DNA from: FEN-1297 sp963710735
Lineage (GTDB): Bacteria; Bacteroidota; Ignavibacteria; Ignavibacteriales; Ignavibacteriaceae
NCBI GenBank assembly: GCA_963710735.1
Contig: CAVQBN010000004.1
Coordinates: forward strand, 1-64,000
Direction of reading: 5' to 3'
DNA length: 64,000 nt
In this document: piece after piece, positions 49,151 to 58,796 of the stretch
Position numbering within the stretch: the first letter of the stretch is position 1
How the letters are laid out: every line of letters begins with the position of its first letter
Program-made: the position numbers and the translations under genes
The notes under the pieces: generated by a model
Told to the model about the DNA's origin: nothing
What the model saw: only the letters and a program-made list of their open reading frames with translations
Database searches by the model: none

Positions 49151-51514
49151 ATGTTTAAAGGGCTAATTCTTTGTTTACTAATTTTTACCGCTTCTAACCT
49201 TTTTCCACAAAGCGTCCAATCGATCGATAATAATATTAAGAATAATTCAATTGAGCATCCCTTTTCCGTGTCTTCTGGAATTATTTTTACAAATTCGGAT
49301 AATTCTGCAATTTATCTATTACAAAATAACTCTCCGGAATTATTAACAGAATCCCCTGGCTGCGGATTTGGATTTGCACTTTCAAAAGATGGAAATACAA
49401 TTGGCTTCAAATATATTGATCAAAATGGTAATCAGGTTCCTTCTTTACTTGATCTTTCAACTAAACAAATAACTAAACTACACAGTGCGGCTGAATATGC
49501 AGGACAGGTAAGTTTTGCTAATGATGGTTCTTTTGCATTTACTGTCGGGAATCAGTTAATAATTCACTCCGGTAATAATATTACTAAGTATGATCTTGGT
49601 GTTTATTCAAATATTGCGCCAATTTCTCCTGATGCAAAGTATGCAGCTTTCAACGATAATAACGACCAAATTTATATAATAAATTTGAAGACCGGAATAA
49701 AGGAAAAAATAACTGATGATACTTGCGGTTATTTCTCTCCGAACTGGTCTCCTGATGGTACTAAACTTTTATATTCTAGTCTTTCTGGAATTTTAAAGGT
49801 TTATGATTTAGAAGCTAACAAAACATATTTTATAGGAAGCGGATTTTCGCCTTCATGGTCTAATGATTCGCAATCGATAGTTTTTTATCGTAAAGAAATC
49901 AAAAACTTAGAACTGATTAATAGCGACATTTTCATATCTTCTTTTAATGGAAACTCGATAAAACAAATTACTTCAACTCCGGATCAATTAGAAAAAGATC
50001 CATCATTCGGTAATAATGATAGCGATATAATTTATTCAACCTTTAATAGTGAAGCAATTATAAAGGCAAATGTTTCTTATAAAAATTATTCACTAACAAA
50101 TTTGAAAGAAATTAATCTAAATTTAAAACCTATTGAACTTAAACAGATTCACTCTTTAAATAAAGTTGAGGACATTGATACTTTAGATATACCATACATC
50201 AACCAGGTTTATGATGTTCCGGATTATTGCACCGTTGGATATTCAGCTTGCGCTCCTACTTCAGCTATGATGGTGCTGGCATTTTATAAAATTTTACCGA
50301 CCTGGACAATTCGCTGCTCATGGCCTTATTCACATTACAGCAATTACGGAAGATATATAAGTGATTCTTATCGTTTTAGAGGAGTAAGTTATACAACAGG
50401 AGCTTATGGATACATGTGGACAAGCGGTTATAGTCCATATTCTAGAATGGTAAACTTTTTTAATTATCATGGTTTTTCTGCTACAAGAACTGACGCACCT
50501 TCATATGAAACAATTTTGAATGCGGTTAATTCTGGTAAACCTTACGTATTGTGCGTCGGACTAACCACAGCAGGACATGTTATAGTTGCACATGGTACGG
50601 CTAGCCAATCTCATACTTTTATTTTTAACGATCCTTATGGAAATAAAAATACTCCCGGCTATCCAAGTTATGACGGGAAAAATGTAAAATATGATTGGCC
50701 CGGATATAATAACGGTTATAAAAATTTGAATACTGTTTATTGGAGTGTGTTGCCTAAATATAATCAGTCTAGTTTTTCAGATACTTTAATAGATGATCTT
50801 GATTTTGGAAACGGATTTTACCTTAATACAACCGCTCCCCAAGCAATGTATAAATGGAAAGATCTCAATCAGGGTTATCAGGGTCATATGTGGTTCACTT
50901 ATACAACCGATTCAGCAAAGACTGATACCTGCTATGCAGCATGGACACCTAATTTACCAAAAGATGGATTTTACAAAGTTTATGCGTATATACCATTTAG
51001 TAATGCGGAAGCTGCTATTTACAAAATCAATTCAGCTGATGGTGTAAAAACAAGTATTATTAATCAAACACAATTTAAAAATGCATGGGCTGATCTCGGT
51101 AAATATAGATTTTATAGCGGAACTAGCGGTTATGTCAGATTAGGAGATTCCAGTTCCATCGGCGGGCAGCCGATTATTTTTGATGCAGTAAAATGGATTT
51201 ATATAGATTCAGTAGAAACTGCTATTAAAGATGCTAATGTTTCTCTTCCAAATAAATATACTCTTGAGCAAAATTATCCTAACCCGTTCAATCCGACAAC
51301 AATTATTAATTATTCAATTCCTCAAACCAGCTTTGTAACATTAAAAATTTATGATGGTTTAGGTAAGGTGGTTGCTTCCTTAATAAATGAACAAAAGACT
51401 TCGGGAAATTATAAAATAGAATTCAACGGAAGTAAATTATCAAGCGGGATTTATTTTTATCGGTTAAATGCAGGAAATTATTCTGAAACTAAGAAGATGA
51501 TTTTGATGAAATAA
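49151..51514 (+). CDS. T9SS-exported protein with PD40-like propeller and C39-like cysteine peptidase domain
   Basis: A signal peptide (ILCLLIFTASNLFPQ), a WD40/PD40-like propeller in residues ~30-310 (repeated SPNWSPDGTKLLYSS, SPSWSNDSQSIVFYR), then a peptidase C39-like papain-fold domain with cysteine in VGYSACAPTSAMMVLA (near residue 366), histidine in AGHVIVAHG (near 475) and a following aspartate in FIFNDPYGN. A beta-sandwich follows, and the last ~75 residues are a type A T9SS sorting domain (LEQNYPNPFNPTTIINYSIP ... GIYFYRL). It should be secreted or surface-attached and may cleave peptides; the substrate is unknown. Confidence 0.8.
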   Translation: MFKGLILCLLIFTASNLFPQSVQSIDNNIKNNSIEHPFSVSSGIIFTNSDNSAIYLLQNNSPELLTESPGCGFGFALSKDGNTIGFKYIDQNGNQVPSLLDLSTKQITKLHSAAEYAGQVSFANDGSFAFTVGNQLIIHSGNNITKYDLGVYSNIAPISPDAKYAAFNDNNDQIYIINLKTGIKEKITDDTCGYFSPNWSPDGTKLLYSSLSGILKVYDLEANKTYFIGSGFSPSWSNDSQSIVFYRKEIKNLELINSDIFISSFNGNSIKQITSTPDQLEKDPSFGNNDSDIIYSTFNSEAIIKANVSYKNYSLTNLKEINLNLKPIELKQIHSLNKVEDIDTLDIPYINQVYDVPDYCTVGYSACAPTSAMMVLAFYKILPTWTIRCSWPYSHYSNYGRYISDSYRFRGVSYTTGAYGYMWTSGYSPYSRMVNFFNYHGFSATRTDAPSYETILNAVNSGKPYVLCVGLTTAGHVIVAHGTASQSHTFIFNDPYGNKNTPGYPSYDGKNVKYDWPGYNNGYKNLNTVYWSVLPKYNQSSFSDTLIDDLDFGNGFYLNTTAPQAMYKWKDLNQGYQGHMWFTYTTDSAKTDTCYAAWTPNLPKDGFYKVYAYIPFSNAEAAIYKINSADGVKTSIINQTQFKNAWADLGKYRFYSGTSGYVRLGDSSSIGGQPIIFDAVKWIYIDSVETAIKDANVSLPNKYTLEQNYPNPFNPTTIINYSIPQTSFVTLKIYDGLGKVVASLINEQKTSGNYKIEFNGSKLSSGIYFYRLNAGNYSETKKMILMK

Positions 51515-51519
51515 AAATT

Positions 51520-51555
51520 AAAGAGCACATACTTCAATTATGTGCTCTTTTTAAG
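51520..51555 (+). terminator. Rho-independent terminator
   Basis: Perfect 12-bp arms AAAGAGCACATA and TATGTGCTCTTT followed by TTT; 6 bases after the T9SS protein's stop and convergent with the DsrE gene. Confidence 0.88.
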
Positions 51556-51613
51556 ATATGATTAAAGATTGATATTAATTTAAAAGATATTATTTTAGTT
51601 TAAATACTATATC

Positions 51614-52171
51614 CTACCATGCCATCAATGCATAACCTTTTAATTGAAATGTAGGCACAACCGTTAATGCAGAAAGTGCAATTGTAATATCTGGGTTTAC
51701 CCATTTCTGATCGTAGTTGTTATCTGCTAATGCTTGTCCGCAGACATAAAATATAACACCGTTTTTCTTAAGTTCACTTATTACTCTTAAATCCGGATTA
51801 TCCTTTCCGAATTTTTTCTTATACTCTGTATTATTCAAAACAATCGGTGTTGCCGGACCGTGAATAACAGCGACAAGCTTCATTTTATTTGGCATTATAC
51901 CGGCTGAAGCATATACATTAATTAACCGTGCAATATGTGTCAATGCCATATTCACATTATCTGGATCTGTTCCGGCTTTCGTTACATCAAATAAAATTTT
52001 ATAGTTAAGAGATTTATCCGGCTGAACAGCAGCATGCGGCAAAGGATGAACTGGGCCGTAGTCCTTTATTACAGGAAATTCCCATTTGCTTTGTGCATTT
52101 GTAAGATTAATAAATCCTGCAAACATAACTATAATAAATAATAATGATAATAAATTTTTCATGTTTGACAT
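51614..52171 (-). CDS. Secreted DsrE-family protein in a tsdA-like operon, 185 aa
   Basis: Signal peptide (LLSLLFIIVMFAGFINLTNAQ). DsrE-like domain with strand KILFDVTKAG, helix MALTHIARLINVYASAG, strand LVAVIHGPATPIVLNN, the cysteine in NGVIFYVCGQALAD, and the tail ALTVVPTFQLKGYALMAW. Third secreted DsrE protein of the window and last gene of the operon with the TsdA-like cytochrome (138-base gap). A sulfur-handling role next to a thiosulfate/tetrathionate enzyme is plausible inference. Confidence 0.75.
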   Translation of the reverse strand: MSNMKNLLSLLFIIVMFAGFINLTNAQSKWEFPVIKDYGPVHPLPHAAVQPDKSLNYKILFDVTKAGTDPDNVNMALTHIARLINVYASAGIMPNKMKLVAVIHGPATPIVLNNTEYKKKFGKDNPDLRVISELKKNGVIFYVCGQALADNNYDQKWVNPDITIALSALTVVPTFQLKGYALMAW

Positions 52172-52309
52172 CTTTCTATTTTTAATGATAGTAAATAAAT
52201 TATTTAGAGTTAATTATGATTTGTTTTTTAATTATTCGTCATTTTTTTCTCAATGAATACGACCAAAATTTCTCTAACCCAGTTGATACTTCTTCAAGGT
52301 TAACTTATT

Positions 52310-53140
52310 CTATTTCGCGCTGAAGTGCGGTCGCGGCTGACTAGTAACATACGCAGCTACATCTAAGGCCTGCTTTTCCGTAAGATTTGAAACATGATAC
52401 GGCATATTATTATGAGCAAATGCAGCAAAGTTAGCAAGATGATCCATACCGGCTCCATCATTGAAAGAATTTTTACCCCATAAAGGAGGTGCTACAGTTG
52501 TTCCCTGTCCATCGGCTCCGTGGCATGCAATACAAGTTTTTGCAAATATCTCTTTACCTTTCATTGCATCCGGTTTATGATCGTTCTTAATATGTTTTAG
52601 TCCTAACCAGGGAATTTTTTGATATATAGGAAGGCCTTTTGAAATCCACTGGAAATAAGTGACAAGTGCAACCATCTCTTTGCTTTCTAGAGGCAAGGGT
52701 TTTCCATTCATACTTCTCACAAAACAGCTATTCGTACGAAAAAGTAAATCAACAACAGCTTTAGCTCTCGGCCTGTATTTTGGATATTCTGTCGCCACAC
52801 CTACCAATGAAAGTCCGCCGTTTTTTCCGCCTTCGGAAATGCCTCCGTTAAAATGACAATTTGAACAAGTTAATTTATTGCCGACATATTTCCCAGCGTA
52901 CTTCTGTGTTTGGTTCATAATATTGTAACCAAGCATAACCTCTTTTTTCATGTCTTCAGGAGCATCTTTTGGTAAAGGAGGATTATATTTTATCGGTTCA
53001 ATTGATTTTTTATTACTGGTTTTTGATGTAGCCTTAAAATTTGTTTTAGCGGTTTGCAATTTTCTGGAATTTGAAAGCATAAAACCTGTCACTGATAATA
53101 ATAAAATTAACATTAGGCCCATAAATATTCTTTTCATCAT
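52310..53140 (-). CDS. tsdA: TsdA-like diheme cytochrome c (thiosulfate dehydrogenase/tetrathionate reductase)
   Basis: An N-terminal hydrophobic anchor or signal (8-22), then two heme c sites: C92SNC95H96 and C203IAC206H207. TsdA-specific features surround them: KLTCSNCHFNGG, LVGVATEYPKYRPR, NSCFVRSMNGKPLP with Cys139 matching the unusual cysteine ligand of heme 1 in TsdA, then PPLWGKNSFNDGAGM and NNMPYHV with Met246 as possible ligand of heme 2. TsdA converts two thiosulfates to tetrathionate; some homologues run in reverse. Located outside the cytoplasm. The direction here cannot be told. Confidence 0.83.
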   Translation of the reverse strand: MMKRIFMGLMLILLLSVTGFMLSNSRKLQTAKTNFKATSKTSNKKSIEPIKYNPPLPKDAPEDMKKEVMLGYNIMNQTQKYAGKYVGNKLTCSNCHFNGGISEGGKNGGLSLVGVATEYPKYRPRAKAVVDLLFRTNSCFVRSMNGKPLPLESKEMVALVTYFQWISKGLPIYQKIPWLGLKHIKNDHKPDAMKGKEIFAKTCIACHGADGQGTTVAPPLWGKNSFNDGAGMDHLANFAAFAHNNMPYHVSNLTEKQALDVAAYVTSQPRPHFSAK

Positions 53141-53223
53141 TCTATCGATTCCTTAAATAATATTTTTTATGATTTTCTGTATTCATATATCTTCATCATT
53201 AGTGCAATATTTTATTGATCCTC

Positions 53224-54168
53224 TTACTTATGCACAGGCATAAATCCGAATTTCTGATAAATCTCAGAACATTTTTTACTTTTTAAAAAGTCAAGAAAAT
53301 CCTGTGCTGCTTTCGGATGAGGTGCATTCAATAAACTTGCTGCAGTATATGTAACATCAATATTATCTTTTGAAGGTATTTGAACCAGACTAATCGGATT
53401 TCCGATCATTTTTTGAAAATTTGCTTCGGTAAACCAAACCGGCCCAGCGTCAGCTTTCTTTTCCATTATTCGCATAGGTGTCTGCCTATGGTGTATATGT
53501 GTCAAAAATGTTGTTCCATCTTTCACTTTATTACCCATTATTGCATCAACTAGTTTCTTCCCGCCTGCCTTTTTATATGTGCGTATAATAATTTTAGCAA
53601 TGCCTTCCCAATTAGGATTCGGCATACTCACTCTTAATTCAGGGTTTGCTAAATCTTTCAATGAAGTTATATTTTTAGGATTCCCCTTATAAACCATAAT
53701 AGCTAAACGGTTCCTAGCATAATCAACAGTCTTATTGAACAAATGATCTTTCTTTTGAACTTCTTTAACATGACCTTTGCCAGCTGTAAATATATCCGGC
53801 TTTATAGAAATTCTCATATTGCCGATAATTATTGCTTTCTCTTTAATTTGATCAAGTAAAATACCGGGAGGTAAAGTCTCTACAAAAATTCTTTTATACT
53901 GAGGATATTCCTTTTTAAATGCTTTCACCAAATCCGGGACAACCATAAATTGATTACCGGCAAAGAAAACAACTAGATCGGGATTGTTAATGTCTCCATG
54001 TAAATCGGGTACATTATCAACACCAGGCACCGTAAACATTTTTCCATCCTGAGTTAATTTTGACCAGGGTGGGCTAATTTTTTGAGCTTGAGTTTGAGTT
54101 ATCGTTATAAATAAAATAAATATTGATATGTTAAATATGGAAATCGCAGAGCTTAACTTAAATTTCAT
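53224..54168 (-). CDS. Periplasmic solute-binding protein (ModA/SBP_bac_11-like)
   Basis: A signal peptide (ISIFILFITITQTQAQ) and a type II periplasmic-binding fold: DLVVFFAGNQFMVVPDLVKAFKKEY, GNMRISIKPDIFTAGKG, NRLAIMVYKGNPKNITSLKDLANPELRVSMPNP and AAQDFLDFLKSKKCSEIYQKFGF, as in ModA-type or SBP_bac_11 proteins. No permease or ATPase is adjacent, so it may be a sensor, a scavenger, or use a remote transporter. The ATG at 54168 follows AGGAG and is preferred to GTG 54177. It leads the operon with the TsdA-like and DsrE genes. Confidence 0.77.
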   Translation of the reverse strand: MKFKLSSAISIFNISIFILFITITQTQAQKISPPWSKLTQDGKMFTVPGVDNVPDLHGDINNPDLVVFFAGNQFMVVPDLVKAFKKEYPQYKRIFVETLPPGILLDQIKEKAIIIGNMRISIKPDIFTAGKGHVKEVQKKDHLFNKTVDYARNRLAIMVYKGNPKNITSLKDLANPELRVSMPNPNWEGIAKIIIRTYKKAGGKKLVDAIMGNKVKDGTTFLTHIHHRQTPMRIMEKKADAGPVWFTEANFQKMIGNPISLVQIPSKDNIDVTYTAASLLNAPHPKAAQDFLDFLKSKKCSEIYQKFGFMPVHK

Positions 54169-54463
54169 TCTATACACACTCCTTGAATACTAAACAGTTA
54201 AAGTTTTAAAATTATTGAATTATGATCCTATAATGAATTCACAAAATGATTTATGATTATAACTATAAATTTATTTTAGCAATGTGACTTGTAGCTTTAT
54301 AAAAATGAATTGAGAAAAAGCTTGATAGAAATCATTTGTAAAATCAAATTTTGCACATCGCATATATTCGATACAATAATTGTTCAGCTATTATATTTGT
54401 AAATTTTTAGAAATGAAATAAAGATATTTTGATTGGAATGTTTTTGTAGGGTCTAATTAATTT

Positions 54464-55699
54464 TTAAGAATTTTGATCCGGGTTCACAATTAATTTTATT
54501 ATTTCAATTTTAATTGGAGTTGCCCGAACAATTAAAATATTAAAATTATCCAAGATTACATTCTCCCCTTCTGCCGGTATTCTGCCTAATTTTGTTGTAA
54601 TAAATCCGCCGATTGTTTCAAAATCACCGCTACTAATACTAATATTGTACTTTTCGTTGATATGGTCTATCTCCACCTTACCGCTTATAATGTATGTATC
54701 TGGAGCAATTCTTCTGCAAATATCTTCTTCGATATCATACTCATCTTTAATTTCGCCGAAAAGCTCTTCCATTATATCTTCAATAGTTATTATACCTGCC
54801 GTACCCCCGAACTCATCAATAACAATTGCAACTGAAACGTGTTTAGCTAAAAATTCATTTAGCATATCATAACTCTTTTTCGTCTCTGGGACAAAGATGG
54901 ATTCTCTTATTATGCTTCTAATATCTTGAGGATACTTGAACAGATCGTAGGCATAAATCATCCCTTTAATATTATCAAGATTTCCCTCGTATACCGGAAG
55001 TTTAGAAAAACCTGAATCGATAAATATCGAAAGTACATCGCGAATACTTTGGTTAATCTCCACTCCTACAATTTCGGTTCTTGGCCGCATTGCTTCGTAA
55101 ACTCTCTGTTCGCCTAATGCAAAAACTTTATTAATTATATCGCTTTCGTTTTTATTAACAACCCCTGCTTCAAAGCTTTCCACAACAAGAGATTCGATAT
55201 CTTCTTTACTAAACAGATAACTAATTTTTTCTTCTTTTACGTTGGAGGATTGAGTTAGAAACTCTGAAATCGAAGAGATTATTTTCGTGAACGGATAAAT
55301 TAAAATTGAGACTATCCTAACAGGTAATGCCGAAATCAGAATAACTCTATCGGCTAACTCTCGCGCAAAATATTTTGGGATAAGTTCGCCGAGTATCAAT
55401 AACAAAGATGTGGAAATTAATAAAATATTAAATTCGTTCATCTTGAAGAAAGAAGTAAGAACTATAGTTAATAAGGATGTAAAAGTAATGTTAACTATAT
55501 TGTTGGCAATTAATATTGTTGAAAAGAAATTCTGAGGATTCTGAACAAAGTAAATTGCATTTTTAGCAGGTACATTATTTTTTCTCGCTTTGACCTCTAG
55601 CTTCAATTTATTAGATATAACAAATGCAATCTCGGAGCCAGAAAAGAATGCACTTATCGCCAATAAAAGTAATAGAACTATTAAATCTTGCGCTACCAT
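54464..55699 (-). CDS. CNNM/CorC-family (DUF21-CBS-CorC_HlyC) membrane protein
   Basis: A four-helix DUF21 domain (AISAFFSGSEIAFVISNKLKLE), two CBS domains (AMRPRTEIVGVEIN..., VSIAIVIDEFGGTAGIIT-type region reading VAIVIDEFGGTAGIITIEDIMEELFGEI) and a C-terminal CorC_HlyC domain (ISSGDFETIGGFITTKLGRIPAEGE). Family members transport or sense magnesium and were long labelled hemolysins. The start overlaps the stop of the lipoprotein gene by one base. Confidence 0.88.
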   Translation of the reverse strand: MVAQDLIVLLLLLAISAFFSGSEIAFVISNKLKLEVKARKNNVPAKNAIYFVQNPQNFFSTILIANNIVNITFTSLLTIVLTSFFKMNEFNILLISTSLLLILGELIPKYFARELADRVILISALPVRIVSILIYPFTKIISSISEFLTQSSNVKEEKISYLFSKEDIESLVVESFEAGVVNKNESDIINKVFALGEQRVYEAMRPRTEIVGVEINQSIRDVLSIFIDSGFSKLPVYEGNLDNIKGMIYAYDLFKYPQDIRSIIRESIFVPETKKSYDMLNEFLAKHVSVAIVIDEFGGTAGIITIEDIMEELFGEIKDEYDIEEDICRRIAPDTYIISGKVEIDHINEKYNISISSGDFETIGGFITTKLGRIPAEGENVILDNFNILIVRATPIKIEIIKLIVNPDQNS

Positions 55700-56181
55700 T
55701 AATATACTTTTTCAATTTTTATGTTATCAATTTTAAAATTATAATTCTTCGCGGAAGATGTAAATAGCAATTCAACAGAAATTGGATTATTAATATTTAT
55801 TCTGTCTATCATATCCAAAACCATACTTGTCTTAAAATTAAAGCTTACTTCACTATTTGGATGAATGGAATTTTCGCCGGATGAAGAATTAAAAAGGACA
55901 TGAGATTGTGAAACCAATTCTTTCCCCTGAGAAATTACAATTTCTCTCAGGTGAATGCTGCTCAAGTTAATTTCTTCATTATTTTTAATATTTACAGTAC
56001 CCGATACGTGAAAAGAGGATTCCTTACCAGGCATTAAATTTTCCCATGCATTAATTTTTACAAGACTCACTTTCAAATTCAATTTTTTCCCATTATTTAA
56101 CGAAGAATTGCACCCAGTTATTATTCCTGTAATGATAATTAAGTATACAAGTATAGATTTCTTTTTAACCAAGACTGACAT
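55699..56181 (-). CDS. Unknown lipoprotein, 160 aa
   Basis: Type II signal peptide with lipobox IITGCNSS, then one compact beta-rich domain (SFHVSGTVNIKNNEEINLSSI, VSFNFKTSMVLDMIDRI) reminiscent of an immunoglobulin-like or LEA-type fold. No family recognised. ATG 56181 is chosen because the longer frame begins with TTG. Its stop overlaps the next gene by one base. Confidence 0.65.
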   Translation of the reverse strand: MSVLVKKKSILVYLIIITGIITGCNSSLNNGKKLNLKVSLVKINAWENLMPGKESSFHVSGTVNIKNNEEINLSSIHLREIVISQGKELVSQSHVLFNSSSGENSIHPNSEVSFNFKTSMVLDMIDRININNPISVELLFTSSAKNYNFKIDNIKIEKVY

Positions 56182-56189
56182 ATTTTTTT

Positions 56190-57068
56190 TCAAAATAAAT
56201 TATACACTATGGAAATTGTACTTAAAATATATAATAAAACATTTATAATCATCGGAACATCGGTTATCATAATTTCAGTTGTGTTCTCTCCTTTTTGATT
56301 CATATAAACGAGATACATATATCTAAAAATTCCGAATACTACAAAAGGTGTAGTATATATGAGATTTTCGGTTCTGAAAATTGAAACCGTCCTAGTTGAT
56401 ACGGTATAAAGGGCATAACAAATTATAACTCCGGAGGCTGCTATCGTGGCCATCTGATTTGTAAAGTCCAAAGAATAAGACGCAAGAACTTTCCTTGTAT
56501 TAACCGATTCCGTTTTTTGAAAAAGTTTTAATTCAGATTGTCTTTTCATTATAGCTAGAAATAAGGATACAAACATAGTTGTTAAAAGAAGCCAACTCGA
56601 TATCTCTACATTAATTATTAACGCACCTGCTACCACCCTAAGCAAAAAACCGGCAGCTATACTGAATATATCCAGAAGTACAATGTGTTTAAACGAAAAA
56701 GAGTATAAAACATTTAGAATGAAATATGAAAGTATGCACAAAATGAAAAACGTGTTCACATAAAAAAGTAAAAAGCCGATTGCTGCCGATAAGATGAGAG
56801 CTACAATAATTGCATTATTTTTAGATATTTTTCCTGACGGCAGTGGCCGGAGCTTCTTAAGAGGATGAGCTTTATCAGCTTCAATATCAATGATATCGTT
56901 TATAATATAAACAACACTTGAAGTTATACTAAAAAGGATAAAGCCGAAAAGAGTGAGAAGAAAATCATGTTTATTAAAAAGCTGCCTTGAAAATAACAGC
57001 GGTACAAAAACAAAAAAGTTTTTTATCCATTGTGGTAAACGAAGCAGTTTCAAATAATTTATAATCAT
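56190..57068 (-). CDS. UbiA-family prenyltransferase (decaprenyl-phosphate phosphoribosyltransferase-like)
   Basis: Eight or nine helices with the UbiA metal-binding motifs: NDIIDIEADKAHP near residue 60 and a second acidic loop in the C-terminal half (TEIMITDVPMI). The start, LKLLRLPQWIKNFFVFVPLLFS, and KKLRPLPSGKIS are typical of the DPPR-synthase branch, which transfers phosphoribose to a polyprenyl phosphate for cell-envelope arabinose or related sugars. The exact acceptor is inferred. Overlaps the mutase stop by one base. Confidence 0.8.
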   Translation of the reverse strand: MIINYLKLLRLPQWIKNFFVFVPLLFSRQLFNKHDFLLTLFGFILFSITSSVVYIINDIIDIEADKAHPLKKLRPLPSGKISKNNAIIVALILSAAIGFLLFYVNTFFILCILSYFILNVLYSFSFKHIVLLDIFSIAAGFLLRVVAGALIINVEISSWLLLTTMFVSLFLAIMKRQSELKLFQKTESVNTRKVLASYSLDFTNQMATIAASGVIICYALYTVSTRTVSIFRTENLIYTTPFVVFGIFRYMYLVYMNQKGENTTEIMITDVPMIINVLLYILSTISIVYNLF

Positions 57069-58723
57069 TAAAACACGGCTGTTTCTTCATAAATTCCGAA
57101 TACTTCCTTTAGTTCTCCAGTCATCTCGCCAAGTGTAACATAATTATGAGCGGCTTTAATTAATGGCGGCATTAAATTATTATTGTTAACCGCTGCATCT
57201 TTAATTTCTCTCAGACAATTATCAACAGCTTCTTGACTTCTATGCTGACGGAGTTCCGCAAGCTGCTGCTTTTGTTTCTTTTCTACTTCAGGTGATATAT
57301 AAAGAATTGGAATTTCAATTTTTTCTTCTTTTTCTACAAATTCATTTACACCAACTATAAACTTTTCCTTTCGTTCCACTTCCTTTTGATACGTGTATGC
57401 AGCATCTGCAATCTCTTTCTGAAAATAACCGGCTTCAATGGCAGGTATTACACCTCCAAATGAATCTATCTGTTCAAATATTTCATTTGCCTGCTTTTCC
57501 ATTTTATCCGTTAGGGCTTCAACAAAATAACTTCCTCCCAGCGGATCAACCGTATTCATAACTCCTGTTTCGTAGGCAATTATCTGCTGTGTACGCAATG
57601 CAATCTTAACAGCTTTTTCACTTGGTAAAGCTAAGGTTTCATCCATCGAATTAGTATGAAGCGATTGTGTCCCGCCTAAAACGCCCGCTAATGCCTGGTA
57701 TGCAGTTCTGATGATATTGTTCTCCGGTTGCTGTGCCGTTAAAGTACAGCCAGCTGTTTGGGTATGAAATCTTAACCACCACGATCTAGGATTTTTAGCA
57801 CCGTATTTTTCTTTCATCCTTTTAGCATATATTTTTCTTGCAGCTCTGTATTTGGCTATCTCTTCAAAAAAGTCTAAGTGAGAATTAAAGAAAAAGGAAA
57901 TACGGGGAGCAAAATCATCTACATTCATTCCTCTTTCAATACAATGTTCTATATATGCAAAACCATCGGCTAGAGTATAAGCAAGTTCCTGAGCAGCAGT
58001 AGAGCCGGCTTCTCTAATATGATATCCGCTAACCGATACCGGATTCCATTGCGGTACTTCCTTTGAACAATATTCTATCATATCAACAATAATTCTCATT
58101 GATGGATTAGGCGGATAAATATATTCTTTCTGAGCGATATATTCCTTTAAAATATCATTCTGAAGAGTTCCTCTTAATTTTTTAAAATCTACTTTTTGTT
58201 TTTCAGCTACAGCAAGATAAAAAGCAAATATCATTGCAGCAGGAGAATTAATTGTCATTGAAGTTGAAACTTTATCTAAAGGAATTTTATTGAAAAGTAC
58301 TTCCATATCTTTTAAAGAAGAAACTGCAACACCGCAAATTCCGACTTCACCTTCACTTGATTGTGAATCTGCATCCCAACCCATTAAAGTAGGAAGATCG
58401 AATGCAACCGAAAGGCCTGTCTGCCCATTTTTTAATAAATAATGGAAACGCTGGTTAGTATCTTCAGGCGAACCGAATCCTGCAAATTGCCGCATTGTCC
58501 ATATCTTCCCGCGATATCCATTCACATGGATTCCTCTTGTGTAAGGATATTCGCCCGGGAAACCAATTTCAGATAAATAGTTAATATTCTCAACATCATC
58601 CGGACCATAGAGTACCTTAATTTCTTCACCGCTAACGGTTGTAAATTTCATCCCGGTATTAGTTGAATTTTTAACTTTAGATTCATACTCCGTTTTTTTC
58701 TTTTTGAATTCATCGTTGTTCAT
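57068..58723 (-). CDS. icmA: Isobutyryl-CoA-mutase-type B12-dependent acyl-CoA mutase, large subunit
   Basis: The catalytic TIM-barrel subunit of the methylmalonyl-CoA mutase superfamily: YPYTRGIHVNGYRGKIWTMRQFAGFG, GLSVAFDLPTLMGWDAD, VSGYHIREAGSTAAQELAY, LGGTQSLHTNSMDE. At the two positions that separate the families, it has Phe80 (RQF80AG) and Gln198 (KEYIAQ198), as in isobutyryl-CoA mutase, where methylmalonyl-CoA mutase has Tyr and Arg. At 551 aa it lacks the C-terminal B12-binding domain, which must be a separate subunit not in the window. It would interconvert isobutyryl- and butyryl-CoA or a similar uncharged acyl-CoA. Confidence 0.78.
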   Translation of the reverse strand: MNNDEFKKKKTEYESKVKNSTNTGMKFTTVSGEEIKVLYGPDDVENINYLSEIGFPGEYPYTRGIHVNGYRGKIWTMRQFAGFGSPEDTNQRFHYLLKNGQTGLSVAFDLPTLMGWDADSQSSEGEVGICGVAVSSLKDMEVLFNKIPLDKVSTSMTINSPAAMIFAFYLAVAEKQKVDFKKLRGTLQNDILKEYIAQKEYIYPPNPSMRIIVDMIEYCSKEVPQWNPVSVSGYHIREAGSTAAQELAYTLADGFAYIEHCIERGMNVDDFAPRISFFFNSHLDFFEEIAKYRAARKIYAKRMKEKYGAKNPRSWWLRFHTQTAGCTLTAQQPENNIIRTAYQALAGVLGGTQSLHTNSMDETLALPSEKAVKIALRTQQIIAYETGVMNTVDPLGGSYFVEALTDKMEKQANEIFEQIDSFGGVIPAIEAGYFQKEIADAAYTYQKEVERKEKFIVGVNEFVEKEEKIEIPILYISPEVEKKQKQQLAELRQHRSQEAVDNCLREIKDAAVNNNNLMPPLIKAAHNYVTLGEMTGELKEVFGIYEETAVF

Positions 58724-58796
58724 AATCTTCCTTTTTTAGTTTTTGTAAAACTAACACTGTTCCTAAGTTACCTTTTGGGTATCAATACATATAAAT

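Noticed and set aside
57068..58723. Methylmalonyl-CoA mutase
   Set aside because: The specificity residues are Phe and Gln rather than Tyr and Arg, matching isobutyryl-CoA mutase.
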